A program made the position numbers and the translations under genes. A stretch of DNA of 55,623 bases from contig JAUYPV010000143.1 of the NCBI GenBank assembly GCA_030697555.1, forward strand, positions 1-55,623, read 5' to 3'. The notes below the pieces were generated by a model. That model had not been told where the DNA came from. It saw only the letters and a program-made list of their open reading frames with translations, and made no database searches. The stretch comes from Hyphomonadaceae bacterium. GTDB lineage: Bacteria > Pseudomonadota > Alphaproteobacteria > Caulobacterales > Hyphomonadaceae. Shown in pieces: positions 26,822 to 35,141 of the stretch (its first letter is position 1; every line of letters starts with the position of its first letter).

Positions 26822-28618
26822 ATGAACGGACAGGACGGTCTCAGCTCCGCAAGCGCGTTCGAGCTTGGACAGAACTTCCAGCGCATCAACTTCCTGCTTC
26901 AGCGCCTTTTCCTCGCCCTCTCCCGCCGCGAGATCCGCAATCCTGGCGTCGAGGGTCCCGGCCAGCCCTTCTTCATGCGCGCGATGATGGGTCAGGCCCA
27001 GGGTTGGATGACCAACCCGATGAAGTCGTTCAACACGCACATCCAGTTCTGGCAGCACACCACCGCGCTCTACGCCGAACTCACGCAGGCGATGCTCTCC
27101 GGCGCCGCCCGCATGCCGCAGGCCACCGGCGATGACGGCGCCGCCCCCGACGCGCGCTTTTCAGACGAGGAATGGTCGAAACACCCGTTCTTCTACTACC
27201 TGAAACGCCAGTACCAGATCATGTCCGCCTACCTCGAAAGCCTCGCTGAAACGGCGGACATGGGCGACGACAAGAAGCATTCCGAGCAGATCCACTTCTT
27301 CACGCACCAGCTCGTGGACCTGTTCTCCCCTTCCAACTTCCTCGCCTCCAACCCCGTCGCCATCAAGAAGGCGGTCGAGACCAACGGCCGATCGCTGGTC
27401 GAAGGCCTCGAGAACCTGGTGAAGGACCTTGAGCGCAACTCCGGCGACCTGCTGGTCACCCTGTCAGATCCGGAAGCCTTCAAAGTCGGCGAGACGTTGG
27501 CCACCACAAAAGGCCACGTCGTCCACGAAACCAACCTGTTCCAGCTCATCCGCTACGAGCCGGTGACCGAGAAGGTCTACGCCCGCCCGCTGATGCTGAT
27601 CCCACCCTGGATCAACAAGTTTTACATCCTCGACCTGCAGCCCAAATCCTCGCTGGTGAAATGGCTCACCGAGCAGGGCTTCGCCGTCTACATCGTCTCG
27701 TGGAAAAACCCCGGCGAGGAACTCCGCGACTACGGCATGGATAGTTATGTCCAGGAAGGCGTCGTTCCGGCGCTGCACCACGTCAACAAGCTGCACGGCA
27801 ATGACGGCGTCAACGTCGTCGGCTACTGCATCGGCGGCACCACGCTCGGCCTCACCCTCGCCTGGCTGGGCAAGACCAAGCAGGACAACCCCGCCAAGTC
27901 GGCCACCTTCTTCACCGCGCTCACCGACTTCGAAGACCCCGGCCCGCTGAAATCCTTCATCGACGAGGGCTTCATATCCGGCATCGTGATCGAGGCCCAG
28001 CGCAAGGGCTTCCTCGACCAGAAAATCATGGCGCGCACCTTCAGCTACCTGCGCCCCAACGACCTCGTCTACGGCCCCGCCGTGAAGGCCTACCTTCTTG
28101 GCGAAGCGAGACCCAAGTTCGACCTGCTCTTCTGGAACGAGGACTCCACGCGCCTGCCCGAACGCATGGCGCGCGAATACCTCACCCATCTCTACCGCGA
28201 CAACCAGTTCGCCGCGGGCAAGTTCGAGATCGACGGCGTCGATGTCGGACTCGACGACATCAAGATCCCGCACTACGCGGTCGCCTGCGAGAAGGACCAC
28301 ATCGCCCCCTGGCGCTCCTCCTTCAAAGGCCTCTCGCGTCTCAAGGGCGATGGGCGCTTCGTGCTGGCGCAGTCCGGCCACATCGCCGGCATCGTCAACC
28401 ATCCCGACAAGAAGAAGTACGGCTACTGGGTCAGCGATGAGGATCCCGTCGATCTCGACAAATGGCGCCAGGGCACGGCCGCGCACGATGGCTCCTGGTG
28501 GCCCGACTGGGCCACTTGGTTGGGCCGCCGCTCCGGCAAGAAGATCGACGCCGCTGAGAGCTTCCCGAAAACCACGCCGCGCCTCGAGCCGGCGCCGGGC
28601 CGCTACGTCCGCGAGTAG
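26822..28618 (+). CDS. phaC: Class I poly(3-hydroxyalkanoate) synthase
   Basis: A 598-residue PHA synthase of normal class I length. The lipase-like box GYCIGG at 334-339 carries the catalytic Cys336; Asp492 (CEKDHIAPW) and His520 (SGHIAG) complete the triad. The N-terminal about 200 residues form the helical PhaC_N domain. It polymerises (R)-3-hydroxyacyl-CoA, mainly 3-hydroxybutyryl-CoA, on granule surfaces. The 269-base gap upstream holds the promoter region; ACCGGGT at 26576 and ACCCGGT at 26612 and 26631 are possible but unproven regulator half-sites. No phaA or phaB is in the window. Confidence 0.96.
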   Translation: MNGQDGLSSASAFELGQNFQRINFLLQRLFLALSRREIRNPGVEGPGQPFFMRAMMGQAQGWMTNPMKSFNTHIQFWQHTTALYAELTQAMLSGAARMPQATGDDGAAPDARFSDEEWSKHPFFYYLKRQYQIMSAYLESLAETADMGDDKKHSEQIHFFTHQLVDLFSPSNFLASNPVAIKKAVETNGRSLVEGLENLVKDLERNSGDLLVTLSDPEAFKVGETLATTKGHVVHETNLFQLIRYEPVTEKVYARPLMLIPPWINKFYILDLQPKSSLVKWLTEQGFAVYIVSWKNPGEELRDYGMDSYVQEGVVPALHHVNKLHGNDGVNVVGYCIGGTTLGLTLAWLGKTKQDNPAKSATFFTALTDFEDPGPLKSFIDEGFISGIVIEAQRKGFLDQKIMARTFSYLRPNDLVYGPAVKAYLLGEARPKFDLLFWNEDSTRLPERMAREYLTHLYRDNQFAAGKFEIDGVDVGLDDIKIPHYAVACEKDHIAPWRSSFKGLSRLKGDGRFVLAQSGHIAGIVNHPDKKKYGYWVSDEDPVDLDKWRQGTAAHDGSWWPDWATWLGRRSGKKIDAAESFPKTTPRLEPAPGRYVRE

Positions 28619-28658
28619 CAGCGTTGTCGTCCCAGCGGTTTGCCCCCAGATAGCAGCG

Positions 28659-29141
28659 ATGCTCCAAGGCGGCGGCTTCCACATCACCCCTGTCAGGTCC
28701 GCCGGCGATCTCGCGGCGACGGTGGAGCTGTTCCAGGCCTACGCGGCTTCACTCGAAGTTGATCTCGCCTATCAGGACTTCTCCGCCGAACTTGCCGCCA
28801 TGCCAGGCAAGTACGCGCCGCCCGCTGGCGAACTGCTGCTCGCGCGCGATGCCGGCGGACGCCCGCTTGGCTGTGTCGGCCTGAGACCACTGGCCGGCGG
28901 AAGCTGCGAGATGAAGCGGCTCTACGTCTCCCCGGACGGGCGAGGCCTCGGACTGGGAAAGGCGCTGGTCGACGCCCTCCTCGCCGCCGCCAAGGCCATC
29001 GGCTACCGGGAAATGCGCCTAGACACCCTCCCGGCCATGACGTCCGCCATCGGCCTTTACCGGGCCAACGGCTTCGTCGCGATCGAGCCCTATTACGATA
29101 CCCCGGTCGTCGGCACGGTCTTCCTGGCCCGCCAGCTCTGA
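28659..29141 (+). CDS. GNAT-family N-acetyltransferase
   Basis: 160 residues from the ATG at 28659, about 40 bases after phaC; a longer frame running back over phaC is a shadow. GNAT motif A is MKRLYVSPDGRGLGLGKAL with the acetyl-CoA pyrophosphate-binding R-G-x-G-x-G-K loop, and motif B is AIGLYRANGFVAIEPYY. The N-terminal strand-helix (FHITPVRSAGDLAATVELF) is normal. The acceptor substrate is unknown. It may be read through from phaC. Confidence 0.88.
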   Translation: MLQGGGFHITPVRSAGDLAATVELFQAYAASLEVDLAYQDFSAELAAMPGKYAPPAGELLLARDAGGRPLGCVGLRPLAGGSCEMKRLYVSPDGRGLGLGKALVDALLAAAKAIGYREMRLDTLPAMTSAIGLYRANGFVAIEPYYDTPVVGTVFLARQL

Positions 29142-29205
29142 ATCTGGCGTCTGCCTATGTCCCTGACTCCAGACCCAAATCTTGCTGAATCTCTAATTTG
29201 GCCTT

Positions 29206-29270
29206 CGCAGTTGCGGAATCTTTTTCGCACCTGCGGCATTATTTACCTTGCCTTTGCCGCACTGCGGCAT
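29206..29270 (+). promoter_or_regulatory. Three direct repeats before the phasin gene, candidate PhaR operators
   Basis: CGCAGTTGCGGAAT at 29206-29219, CGCACCTGCGGCAT at 29226-29239 and CGCACTGCGGCAT at 29258-29270 share CGCA-N1/2-TGCGG-[AC]-AT. PhaR of other alphaproteobacteria binds TGC/GCA-type dyads before phasin genes, and each repeat contains a GCA..TGC dyad. The last repeat ends 46 bases before the phasin ATG. Assignment to PhaR is inference from sequence type and neighbourhood. Confidence 0.55.
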
Positions 29271-29316
29271 TAGTTAGGCTCCACAGAGTTCAGACCACCT
29301 ACCCGGAGACCTTCCC

Positions 29317-29751
29317 ATGAACCCGATGGCCGACATGTTCGACTTCAACAAGAACTTCGAACAATTCTCGAAATTCACCACCCCGGACTTCGCCAATGCG
29401 GCGCCGTTCAAAGCCTTCAACGACATGGCCGCGAAGTATCGCGAAGTCGCCGTCGAAGCCCTCAACAAGAACGTCGAGCTGACGACCGCCTGGATGAACG
29501 CCGCCGCGAAAGACGCGACGACGCTCATGACCGTCGAAGCCCAGCCAACCGCCTACGCGAAGAAAGCCGGCGAACTCGCCCAGGCCGCCTTCCAGGACTT
29601 GCCCGCCCGCCTCTTCGCCTACGCCGAAGTCGCGAAGAAAGCCCAGACCGAGCTGTTCGACACCGTCGCCTCCGCGACGCCGAAATTCGTCGAAGAAGCC
29701 GCTGAACGCACCAAGTCGGCTACCAAAGCCGCCGCCAAGAAAGCCGCGTAA
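29317..29751 (+). CDS. phaP: Phasin family protein
   Basis: A 144-residue, wholly helical amphipathic protein with the phasin layout: an aromatic N-terminus (DMFDFNKNFEQFSKF), a central helix AAKYREVAVEALNKNVELTT, a second helix block, and an Ala/Lys-rich C-terminus (ATKAAAKKAA) that may bind DNA or polymer. Phasins coat PHB granules and limit their size. It sits downstream of phaC and the acetyltransferase, has its own upstream repeats and is followed by a terminator. The start follows CCGGAGACC at a normal distance. Confidence 0.92.
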   Translation: MNPMADMFDFNKNFEQFSKFTTPDFANAAPFKAFNDMAAKYREVAVEALNKNVELTTAWMNAAAKDATTLMTVEAQPTAYAKKAGELAQAAFQDLPARLFAYAEVAKKAQTELFDTVASATPKFVEEAAERTKSATKAAAKKAA

Positions 29752-29761
29752 GCCATAAAGG

Positions 29762-29803
29762 CCTCATCCTGAGCAGCGCCGAAAGGCGCGTGTCGAAGGA
29801 TCG
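29762..29803. repeat. Palindromic intergenic repeat with a GAAA loop
   Basis: CCTCATCCTGAGCAGC followed by GCC-GAAA-GGC and GTGTCGAAGGATCG. Outer ATCCT/AGGAT and inner GCGCC/GGCGC pair around a GAAA tetraloop. This looks like the CCTCATCCTGAG-type palindromic repeats found between genes in many alphaproteobacteria. It lies 10 bases after the phasin stop. Confidence 0.7.
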
Positions 29804-29847
29804 CGTAACGCCGGATCGCTCCCCCCTGATCCGGCGGTCGAAACACC

Positions 29848-29892
29848 CGGGCCCGGACCGGTCGTATTGAGACCTCCGGGCCCGATCTTTCT
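29848..29892 (+). terminator. Intrinsic terminator downstream of phaP
   Basis: CGGGCCCGGA at 29848-29857 pairs with TCCGGGCCCG at 29875-29884, a 10-bp stem, followed by ATCTTTCTCTT. It probably ends the phasin transcript. Confidence 0.78.
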
Positions 29893-30060
29893 CTTCAGTA
29901 TTCGAGTAAAGCCTCAGCCCGTCCCGTTCCGATTGCGGAACTTGCAGCCTGCGCTGTTGAGCGCACTTGCCGGCCCGGCCGAAGCCCAGTTCAGTAGAGT
30001 CTGTAGAGTAGCGTAGAGTGAATGGAAAAGGCGCGCCTCATCGAGGCGCGTCTTTTTCTT
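29893..30060 (+). ncRNA. Candidate structured small RNA
   Basis: No gene fits here, yet three hairpins follow in order: GTTCCG-ATTG-CGGAAC at 29926-29941, TGCGCT-GTTG-AGCGCA at 29950-29965, and a terminator stem at 30032-30050. Between the second and third lie three copies of GTAGAGT (29994, 30003, 30013) at 9-10 base spacing. It sits between one terminator and another, in the same orientation, so an independent transcript of about 150 bases is likely. The promoter and 5' end are not determined and the family is not recognised. Confidence 0.4.
30032..30060 (+). terminator. Strong intrinsic terminator
   Basis: CGCGCCTC at 30032-30039 pairs with GAGGCGCG at 30043-30050 around a three-base loop, followed by TCTTTTTCTT. 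It has no protein gene directly upstream, supporting a small-RNA transcript. Confidence 0.85.
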
Positions 30061-30079
30061 TTCTGGGCTCCGCAATCCA

Positions 30080-30187
30080 GCCGAATCTGTTGCTGCATAA
30101 CTCGGCTCGAATCCGCACAAACCCCAACAACATCAACGCGGGATATGAGCGCGAACTGTGGGACGAGGAAAAACTTATCCCCGCCCC
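30080..30187 (+). repeat. 108-nt duplicated element, copy 1
   Basis: This stretch aligns without gaps to the minus-strand sequence of 50085-50192, with 81 of 108 positions identical by my count. The last 19 bases (AAAAACTTATCCCCGCCCC) are identical, as is CAAACCCCA in the middle. Read in one frame, both copies encode a similar peptide ending EKLIPAP, but substitutions are not concentrated at third positions. The remaining bases to the moaC stop at 30366 contain a repeated CGACGGCGACGA and no gene I can support. Confidence 0.65.
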
Positions 30188-30365
30188 TCCGTCGCGGCCG
30201 CATACTCCGCCCATGACAGGCCCACGTTCATGCGCTCACCGCAGGTGTGATCGCACGCTCACGCACGGCTATGCGCGGTGCGGGCGGTCCGACGGCGACG
30301 ATTTTCGAGATCACCCCCGACGGCGACGACGATTTTTCTCGAACTCGCCACGGAAAGGTGAGCAC

Positions 30366-30842
30366 TCACTCCGCCCGGAAATCCCCGCTCGCGCCGCCCG
30401 ACTTGGCGGTGAGCCGCACGCCCTCGATCCGCATCGCGCGATCGACCGCCTTCAGCATGTCGTAGATCGTGAGGCACGCGACCGACACAGCCGTCAGCGC
30501 CTCCATCTCGACGCCCGTCGGCCCAGTGGTCGCAACCTCGGCAACCACGGCAAGCCCCGAGCCATCGGCGCTCTCGTCCACCCGCACCTTCGCATTGGAC
30601 AGCGCCAGCGGATGACACATCGGGATCAGGTCGGAGGTACGCTTGGCCGCCATCACACCCGCGATCTCAGCAGTCGCGCGAACATCGCCCTTGCCGCCCT
30701 TGGACCGCGCCAGCTCAAGCGCCTCCTTGCTCATCACCACCCGGCCCTCGGCCGTGGCAATGCGCTTGGTGGACGCCTTGTCCGAAACATCGACCATCCG
30801 GGCGCGGCCGTCGGCATCGATATGCGTAAGTTTTCCGGCCAT
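30366..30842 (-). CDS. moaC: Cyclic pyranopterin monophosphate synthase
   Basis: A 158-residue MoaC of standard length. Signature blocks are [30 protein letters not shown], and [20 protein letters not shown], followed by the Lys/Asp active-site region (KAVDR). It converts the 8-cyclo-GTP intermediate made by MoaA to cPMP in molybdenum cofactor synthesis. It is divergent from moeA with 55 bases between starts, so a shared bidirectional promoter region is likely. moaA, moaD and moaE are not in the window. Confidence 0.96.
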   Translation of the reverse strand: MAGKLTHIDADGRARMVDVSDKASTKRIATAEGRVVMSKEALELARSKGGKGDVRATAEIAGVMAAKRTSDLIPMCHPLALSNAKVRVDESADGSGLAVVAEVATTGPTGVEMEALTAVSVACLTIYDMLKAVDRAMRIEGVRLTAKSGGASGDFRAE

Positions 30843-30897
30843 GGCGTTCCCTCGCTACGTCGCTATCTTGCACGAGATACAACGTGAAGGACAATCG

Positions 30898-32100
30898 ATG
30901 ATCCGCATGGCGTCCGTCGAGCAGGCCCTGGCGCTCCTCGCCGAGCATGGCCGCGCCGCCGCCATGGGCGTCGAAACCGTGCCGCTGGCCCAGGCCGAAG
31001 GCCGCCGCCTCGCGGAAGCCGTCGTCGCGCAGGTCTCCCAGCCGCCCGCTGACGTCTCCGCCATGGATGGCTACGCCGTAAAATTTGCCGACATGAAGAT
31101 GGGCGCAGCTCTCAAAGTCATAGGCGAATCCCGCGCCGGAACGCCCTCCGGCTTGAGGCTGGGTACGGGCGAAGCCGTCCGCATCTTCACCGGCGCTTAT
31201 GTCCCCGAAGGCGCGGACCACATCCTGATTCAGGAAGACGCGAAACGCGAAGGCGACACCGTCACCGTTACGTTCGAGCAGAGGAAGCCCGAAAACATCC
31301 GCCGCGCCGGCCTGGATTTCTTGAGGGGCCAGACGCTCGTGCCCGCCGGCCACGTGATGACCGAAGGCGCGATCTCCCTCGCCGCCGCTGGCAACGCCGC
31401 CAGCGTGGCTGTCCGCAAGCGGCCGCGCATCGGCGTGCTCGCCAATGGCGACGAGCTCATGCCGCCCGGCTCGGCGCTAGGCCCCGGCCAGATCGTGAAC
31501 TCGATCCAGCCTGCGCTTCTCGCCCTGATCCGCCGCTGGGGCGCCGAGCCCATCAACCTCGGCGCCGCGCGCGACGACCAAGCCGACGTCATCAAGCGCA
31601 TCTCGCAACCGTGCGATGTCCTTGTCACTATAGGCGGCGCCTCGGTCGGCGACCACGACGTCGTCCGCTCCGCCTTCGCCAACGCTGGTTTCACACCCGT
31701 CTTCGAAAAGATCGCGGTGAAGCCCGGCAAGCCCACCTGGTTCTCGAAGCGAGCGCCGCAGCTTGTACTCGGCCTTCCCGGCAATCCCGCCGCCGCGATG
31801 GTCACGGCCCAGCTCTTCCTCCGCCCGCTGGTCGATGCCCTGATGTCCACGCCTCCATCCGCGCAAGCCACGCAGCGCGCCCACACCAATCAAGCGCTTC
31901 CCGCAACAGCCAACCGGGAAGAATACCTCCGCGCCATCCTCGCCATCGGCGCCGACGGCCGCGCCGGCGTCACCGCCGCCGAGAACCAGGACTCGTCCCT
32001 GCTCTCCCCCTTCCTCACCGCCAACGTCCTGATCCGCCGCGCGCCCAACGCACCCGCCGTCGCCGCCGGCGACCTCGTCGACATCGTGGTGCTCGCATGA
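30898..32100 (+). CDS. moeA: Molybdopterin molybdenumtransferase
   Basis: 400 residues from the ATG at 30898, supported by GAAGG seven bases upstream; a second ATG at 30907 is possible. MoeA blocks: SQPPADVSAMDGYAVKFAD, IFTGAYVPEGADHILIQED, the MPT-binding domain VANGDEL-like stretch (VLANGDELMPPGS), IGGASVGDHDVV, and LGLPGNPAAAMVT. MoeA inserts molybdate into adenylylated molybdopterin. Divergent from moaC. The downstream tRNA-Leu is on the opposite strand. Confidence 0.95.
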   Translation: MIRMASVEQALALLAEHGRAAAMGVETVPLAQAEGRRLAEAVVAQVSQPPADVSAMDGYAVKFADMKMGAALKVIGESRAGTPSGLRLGTGEAVRIFTGAYVPEGADHILIQEDAKREGDTVTVTFEQRKPENIRRAGLDFLRGQTLVPAGHVMTEGAISLAAAGNAASVAVRKRPRIGVLANGDELMPPGSALGPGQIVNSIQPALLALIRRWGAEPINLGAARDDQADVIKRISQPCDVLVTIGGASVGDHDVVRSAFANAGFTPVFEKIAVKPGKPTWFSKRAPQLVLGLPGNPAAAMVTAQLFLRPLVDALMSTPPSAQATQRAHTNQALPATANREEYLRAILAIGADGRAGVTAAENQDSSLLSPFLTANVLIRRAPNAPAVAAGDLVDIVVLA

Positions 32101-32179
32101 ACGGCTGGCATGCCGAGGCGAAGCTGGAAGCGCACCAAACGCTGACGCGCCAACCGAAGCTCGCAAAGCGAGCGCAGGT

Positions 32180-32266
32180 TGGTACGGGCGGCCGGAATCG
32201 AACCGGCACTTCCTTGCGGAAAACGGATTTTAAGTCCGTTGCGTCTACCAGTTCCGCCACGCCCGC
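32180..32266 (-). tRNA. tRNA-Leu (UAA)
   Basis: The minus strand begins GCGGGCGTGGCGGAACTGG and folds as a type II tRNA. The acceptor stem GCGGGCG pairs with CGCCCGT (a terminal G-U). The anticodon loop is ACTTAAAAT with anticodon TAA. There is a long variable arm (TTTCCGCAAGGAAG region), the T-loop is GTTCGATTC, and CCA is encoded at the 3' end. Total 87 bases. The anticodon and variable arm both indicate leucine. Confidence 0.95.
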
Positions 32267-32371
32267 CTATGTCCCTGTTTCACAGCGGGAAGCGCCAAAC
32301 GCAAGCCGCCCTGAGGTCTTGCTCAAGGGGCCCTTTTGCTTCGAATGCGGCGGGAGGCTAGGATCGGGCCC

Positions 32372-32770
32372 ATGAGTCTTCGAACCCTCTGCGCCCTGGC
32401 CCTGCTTGTCTGTGCTCCCCTGCCTGCCACGGCGCAGGAAGCCCCGGCGCAGGAAGCCACGGGCAAGGAAGCCCCGATCGATGTCCTGACCGACCTCGCC
32501 GAGACACTGGGCCAGGCCCACGCCATCCGGTCGCTATGCAACGGCGACGACGATCAGACATGGCGCAACTACATGTTCACGATGCTGAACATGGAAGGCC
32601 CCTCCGGCAGCCCACGCCGCTCCGCCATGACCAGCGCCTTCAACCGCGGATTCCGCACCCAGCAGGGCAACACCAAGTCCTGCACGCCGGACATGCCCAA
32701 GCTCGAAGCGCAGATTGCCGCACGCGGCCGCGTCCTCGCGGAGACCGCGGCGAACAGCTACCTGCACTAG
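32372..32770 (+). CDS. TIGR02301 family exported protein
   Basis: 132 residues from the ATG at 32372, which begins a clear signal peptide (MSLRTLCALALLVCAPLPATAQ). The mature part starts with a short EAPAQEATGKEAP repeat and continues LAETLGQAHAIRSLCNGDDD, WRNYMFTMLNMEG and the Arg/Ser-rich FNRGFRTQQGNTKSCTP. These match the alphaproteobacterial TIGR02301 family of unknown function. Two cysteines in the mature part may form a disulfide. It directly precedes the histidine kinase gene. Confidence 0.82.
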   Translation: MSLRTLCALALLVCAPLPATAQEAPAQEATGKEAPIDVLTDLAETLGQAHAIRSLCNGDDDQTWRNYMFTMLNMEGPSGSPRRSAMTSAFNRGFRTQQGNTKSCTPDMPKLEAQIAARGRVLAETAANSYLH

Positions 32771-32835
32771 ACCTTGCTTGTGCCTGTTTTTTCAGGGGAC
32801 CCGCTGCCGTGCGCCGACGCGCCACAAGGAAGTTC

Positions 32836-32860
32836 TTACCAATTTGACGGATATTGGTAA
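32836..32860 (+). promoter_or_regulatory. Perfect dyad enclosing the kinase start codon
   Basis: TTACCAAT at 32836-32843 and ATTGGTAA at 32853-32860 are exact inverted repeats. The nine bases between them begin with the proposed TTG start codon of the kinase. As RNA it would place the start in a hairpin loop; as DNA it is a typical dimeric operator. Confidence 0.5.
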
Positions 32861-35141
32861 CAACCAGATCGGGGATTCGGCGGCCATCACAGTCCAGTCG
32901 AACACTGCTGAACATCTCACCGCGCCTCCCGTGCGTCCGCCGCGGAGCACGCTCGGCAGCGCGCGCGCCATTGTGTCCGCCGTCCTGACGGGCCGCCTGC
33001 GCAGCCAATACTACGCAGACGTGCATGCGTTCGGCGACCGCCTCGACGCGACGGCGCAAGTCGCCGCCGCCTACATGTGTCTTGCCGCGACAATCGGCAT
33101 GACCATCAGCTTTTTCGCGGTGCTGGCCGCCAATCCCTCTCACATCGAAGCGCATGTTCTCACGGCGGCAAATGCCGCCGGCGCCTTCTATTGCTTCCTG
33201 CATCTGAGGCGGAAGCGGGATCCTCGTCCGGCGATGGGGTGGGTGATTCTGCTCCACATGGTCACGATCGCCGTCATCAGCTTCCGGCACTCGGGCATCC
33301 TTGCGCCGATTGTCTACTCGCTTCCGGCGGTCGCGGGCGTTGCCGCGTTGATCATGCACCGGTCAATGCGGCTGGTTGCGCTCACGCTCGGCGTTGTCGT
33401 CGCCGTATGCATCTTTGTCTTCGCATCGGGCATGGCGGGCATTCCAACGCCCTATTCGACCCAGACCCACTCGATCATGAGCTTCCTGACCGTAAGCTTT
33501 TCGACGGTCGCGCTGGGCGGACTGGTCTGGATTTCGAACCTGTCGCGCGACTACGCATTGGAGCGGCTGAACCAAGCCAACGAGGAGATGACGGAAAATA
33601 CCGCGCGCAGCCGCGTCGCTCTAGAGGCCGCCAAGGTCGGGCTTTGGGATGTGCCGGATGCCGAGCTGGGCAAATTCCATGTGTCAGAAAGCTTCCACAG
33701 CATCACCGGCTATACTGGTGAGGAATTCAACGAAGTATTCGGCGGCGTCGACAAATTCGTGCATCCGGATGACGTCCTCCAGCTTCGCGAAGCCTTCGCG
33801 GTTGGCCAGAAACGCATGTCGCGTCTGCGGGTGGATTTCCGGCTCAAGACAAAGCTGCGCGGCTATCGCTGGTTTTCCGCCCGCGCCCGCTATTCCAAGA
33901 ACCCGGACGGCACGACACGCATTTCCGGGTCGCTGCAGGACATCAACTTCATCAAGGCCGCCGAGGAAGCCCTGCGCGCCGGCCGCGACCGCGCCCGCGA
34001 AGCCAACAAGGCGAAGTCGGACTTCATCGCGGTGATGAGCCATGAGGTGCGCACCCCCCTCAACGCCATTCTCGGTTCGGTCGAGGTGCTGAAGCGCGGC
34101 GAGCACGATCGGGAGACCGCCGAACTGGTCGCGCTGATCGACGATTCGGGCCGCGGCCTGCTCACCATCGTCAACGACATGCTGGATGTCTCCAAGATCG
34201 AGGCTGGCAAGCTCGAAATCTCGCCCTCGCCGACCGACATCTGCACGCTAGTCACGCGCACGGTGGATTTCTGGCGGCCTCAGGCGAGCAACAAGGGTCT
34301 TGTCCTCAATGTCGACAGCAGCGGCGCTGAGATCGGCGCCTTCATGATCGACGCCGGCCGTGTCCGCCAGATCGTCGGCAACCTCGTCTCCAACGCTATC
34401 AAGTTCACCGACACGGGCAGCATCACGACCATCATTACTACGAACGAGGGGCGCGATGGGCGGGTTGAGGCGTTGATCAGCGTTATTGATACTGGGCCGG
34501 GCGTGCCGGACGCGGTTGCGGAGACGATCTTCGCGCCGTTTGAGCAGGCGCCGAACAATGCCAGCCGGGGGGGCACGGGTCTTGGCCTGTTCATCTCAAG
34601 GCGTCTCGCCCGGCTGATGGGCGGTGACCTCACGCTGGAGCCCGCGCGGCGCGACGGCGCCCATTTCCGCTTGTCACTGACAGTGGCGCGCAGCGCGAAC
34701 GACGATCAATCCGCCATCAGCGAGCGCGAGGATCCGGCTTGGGCAGGCAAACGCGTCCTCTGCGTCGACGACAACGAGAACAACCGCCGCATCGCGCAAC
34801 TCCTGCTCGGCAAGTTCGGTATCGAGGTCCAGGCGTGCGCATCGGGCGCGGAGGCGATCGATCTCTGCGCCATCGAGACGTTCGACGTCATCCTGATGGA
34901 CATCGTCATGCCGGACATGGACGGCATCGAAACGCTGAAACAGCTGCGCGCCGACGCCGCCGGCCCCAACCAGTCGACGCCCGCGCTTGCGCTTACGGCC
35001 AAGCTTTCGACTACCGATCTCGCCGCCTATGCCGCCGCCGGCTTCGACGGCGTCGCCGGCAAGCCGATCAATGTGCGCGAACTGGCACAGGCCATCGCGC
35101 CCTTCATGGTCGGCCGCGCGCAGGCCGCCAACGACGCCTAG
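32844..35141 (+). CDS. Hybrid sensor histidine kinase with receiver domain
   Basis: 765 residues from TTG 32844, 11 bases after AAGGAAG; no ATG lies in a suitable place, so the start is tentative. Order: about six transmembrane helices (roughly residues 60-240), a PAS domain (VALEAAKVGLWDVPDAELGK; HPDDVLQLREAF), HisKA with phospho-accepting His400 (FIAVMSHEVRTPLN), HATPase (QIVGNLVSNAIKFTD; DTGPGVP; GTGLGLFISRRLA), and a C-terminal receiver (VDDNENN; acceptor Asp686 in ILMDIVMPDMDG; Lys in AGKPIN). The signal is unknown. Phosphate probably passes His to Asp and on to an unseen phosphotransferase. Its stop shares CTAG with the next, convergent gene. Confidence 0.9.
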   Translation: MTDIGNNQIGDSAAITVQSNTAEHLTAPPVRPPRSTLGSARAIVSAVLTGRLRSQYYADVHAFGDRLDATAQVAAAYMCLAATIGMTISFFAVLAANPSHIEAHVLTAANAAGAFYCFLHLRRKRDPRPAMGWVILLHMVTIAVISFRHSGILAPIVYSLPAVAGVAALIMHRSMRLVALTLGVVVAVCIFVFASGMAGIPTPYSTQTHSIMSFLTVSFSTVALGGLVWISNLSRDYALERLNQANEEMTENTARSRVALEAAKVGLWDVPDAELGKFHVSESFHSITGYTGEEFNEVFGGVDKFVHPDDVLQLREAFAVGQKRMSRLRVDFRLKTKLRGYRWFSARARYSKNPDGTTRISGSLQDINFIKAAEEALRAGRDRAREANKAKSDFIAVMSHEVRTPLNAILGSVEVLKRGEHDRETAELVALIDDSGRGLLTIVNDMLDVSKIEAGKLEISPSPTDICTLVTRTVDFWRPQASNKGLVLNVDSSGAEIGAFMIDAGRVRQIVGNLVSNAIKFTDTGSITTIITTNEGRDGRVEALISVIDTGPGVPDAVAETIFAPFEQAPNNASRGGTGLGLFISRRLARLMGGDLTLEPARRDGAHFRLSLTVARSANDDQSAISEREDPAWAGKRVLCVDDNENNRRIAQLLLGKFGIEVQACASGAEAIDLCAIETFDVILMDIVMPDMDGIETLKQLRADAAGPNQSTPALALTAKLSTTDLAAYAAAGFDGVAGKPINVRELAQAIAPFMVGRAQAANDA

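Noticed and set aside
30018-30887. 289-codon plus-strand frame over the element and across moaC
   Set aside because: It lies antisense to the well-supported moaC gene and has Arg-rich shadow composition; only the 108-nt repeat within it is kept.
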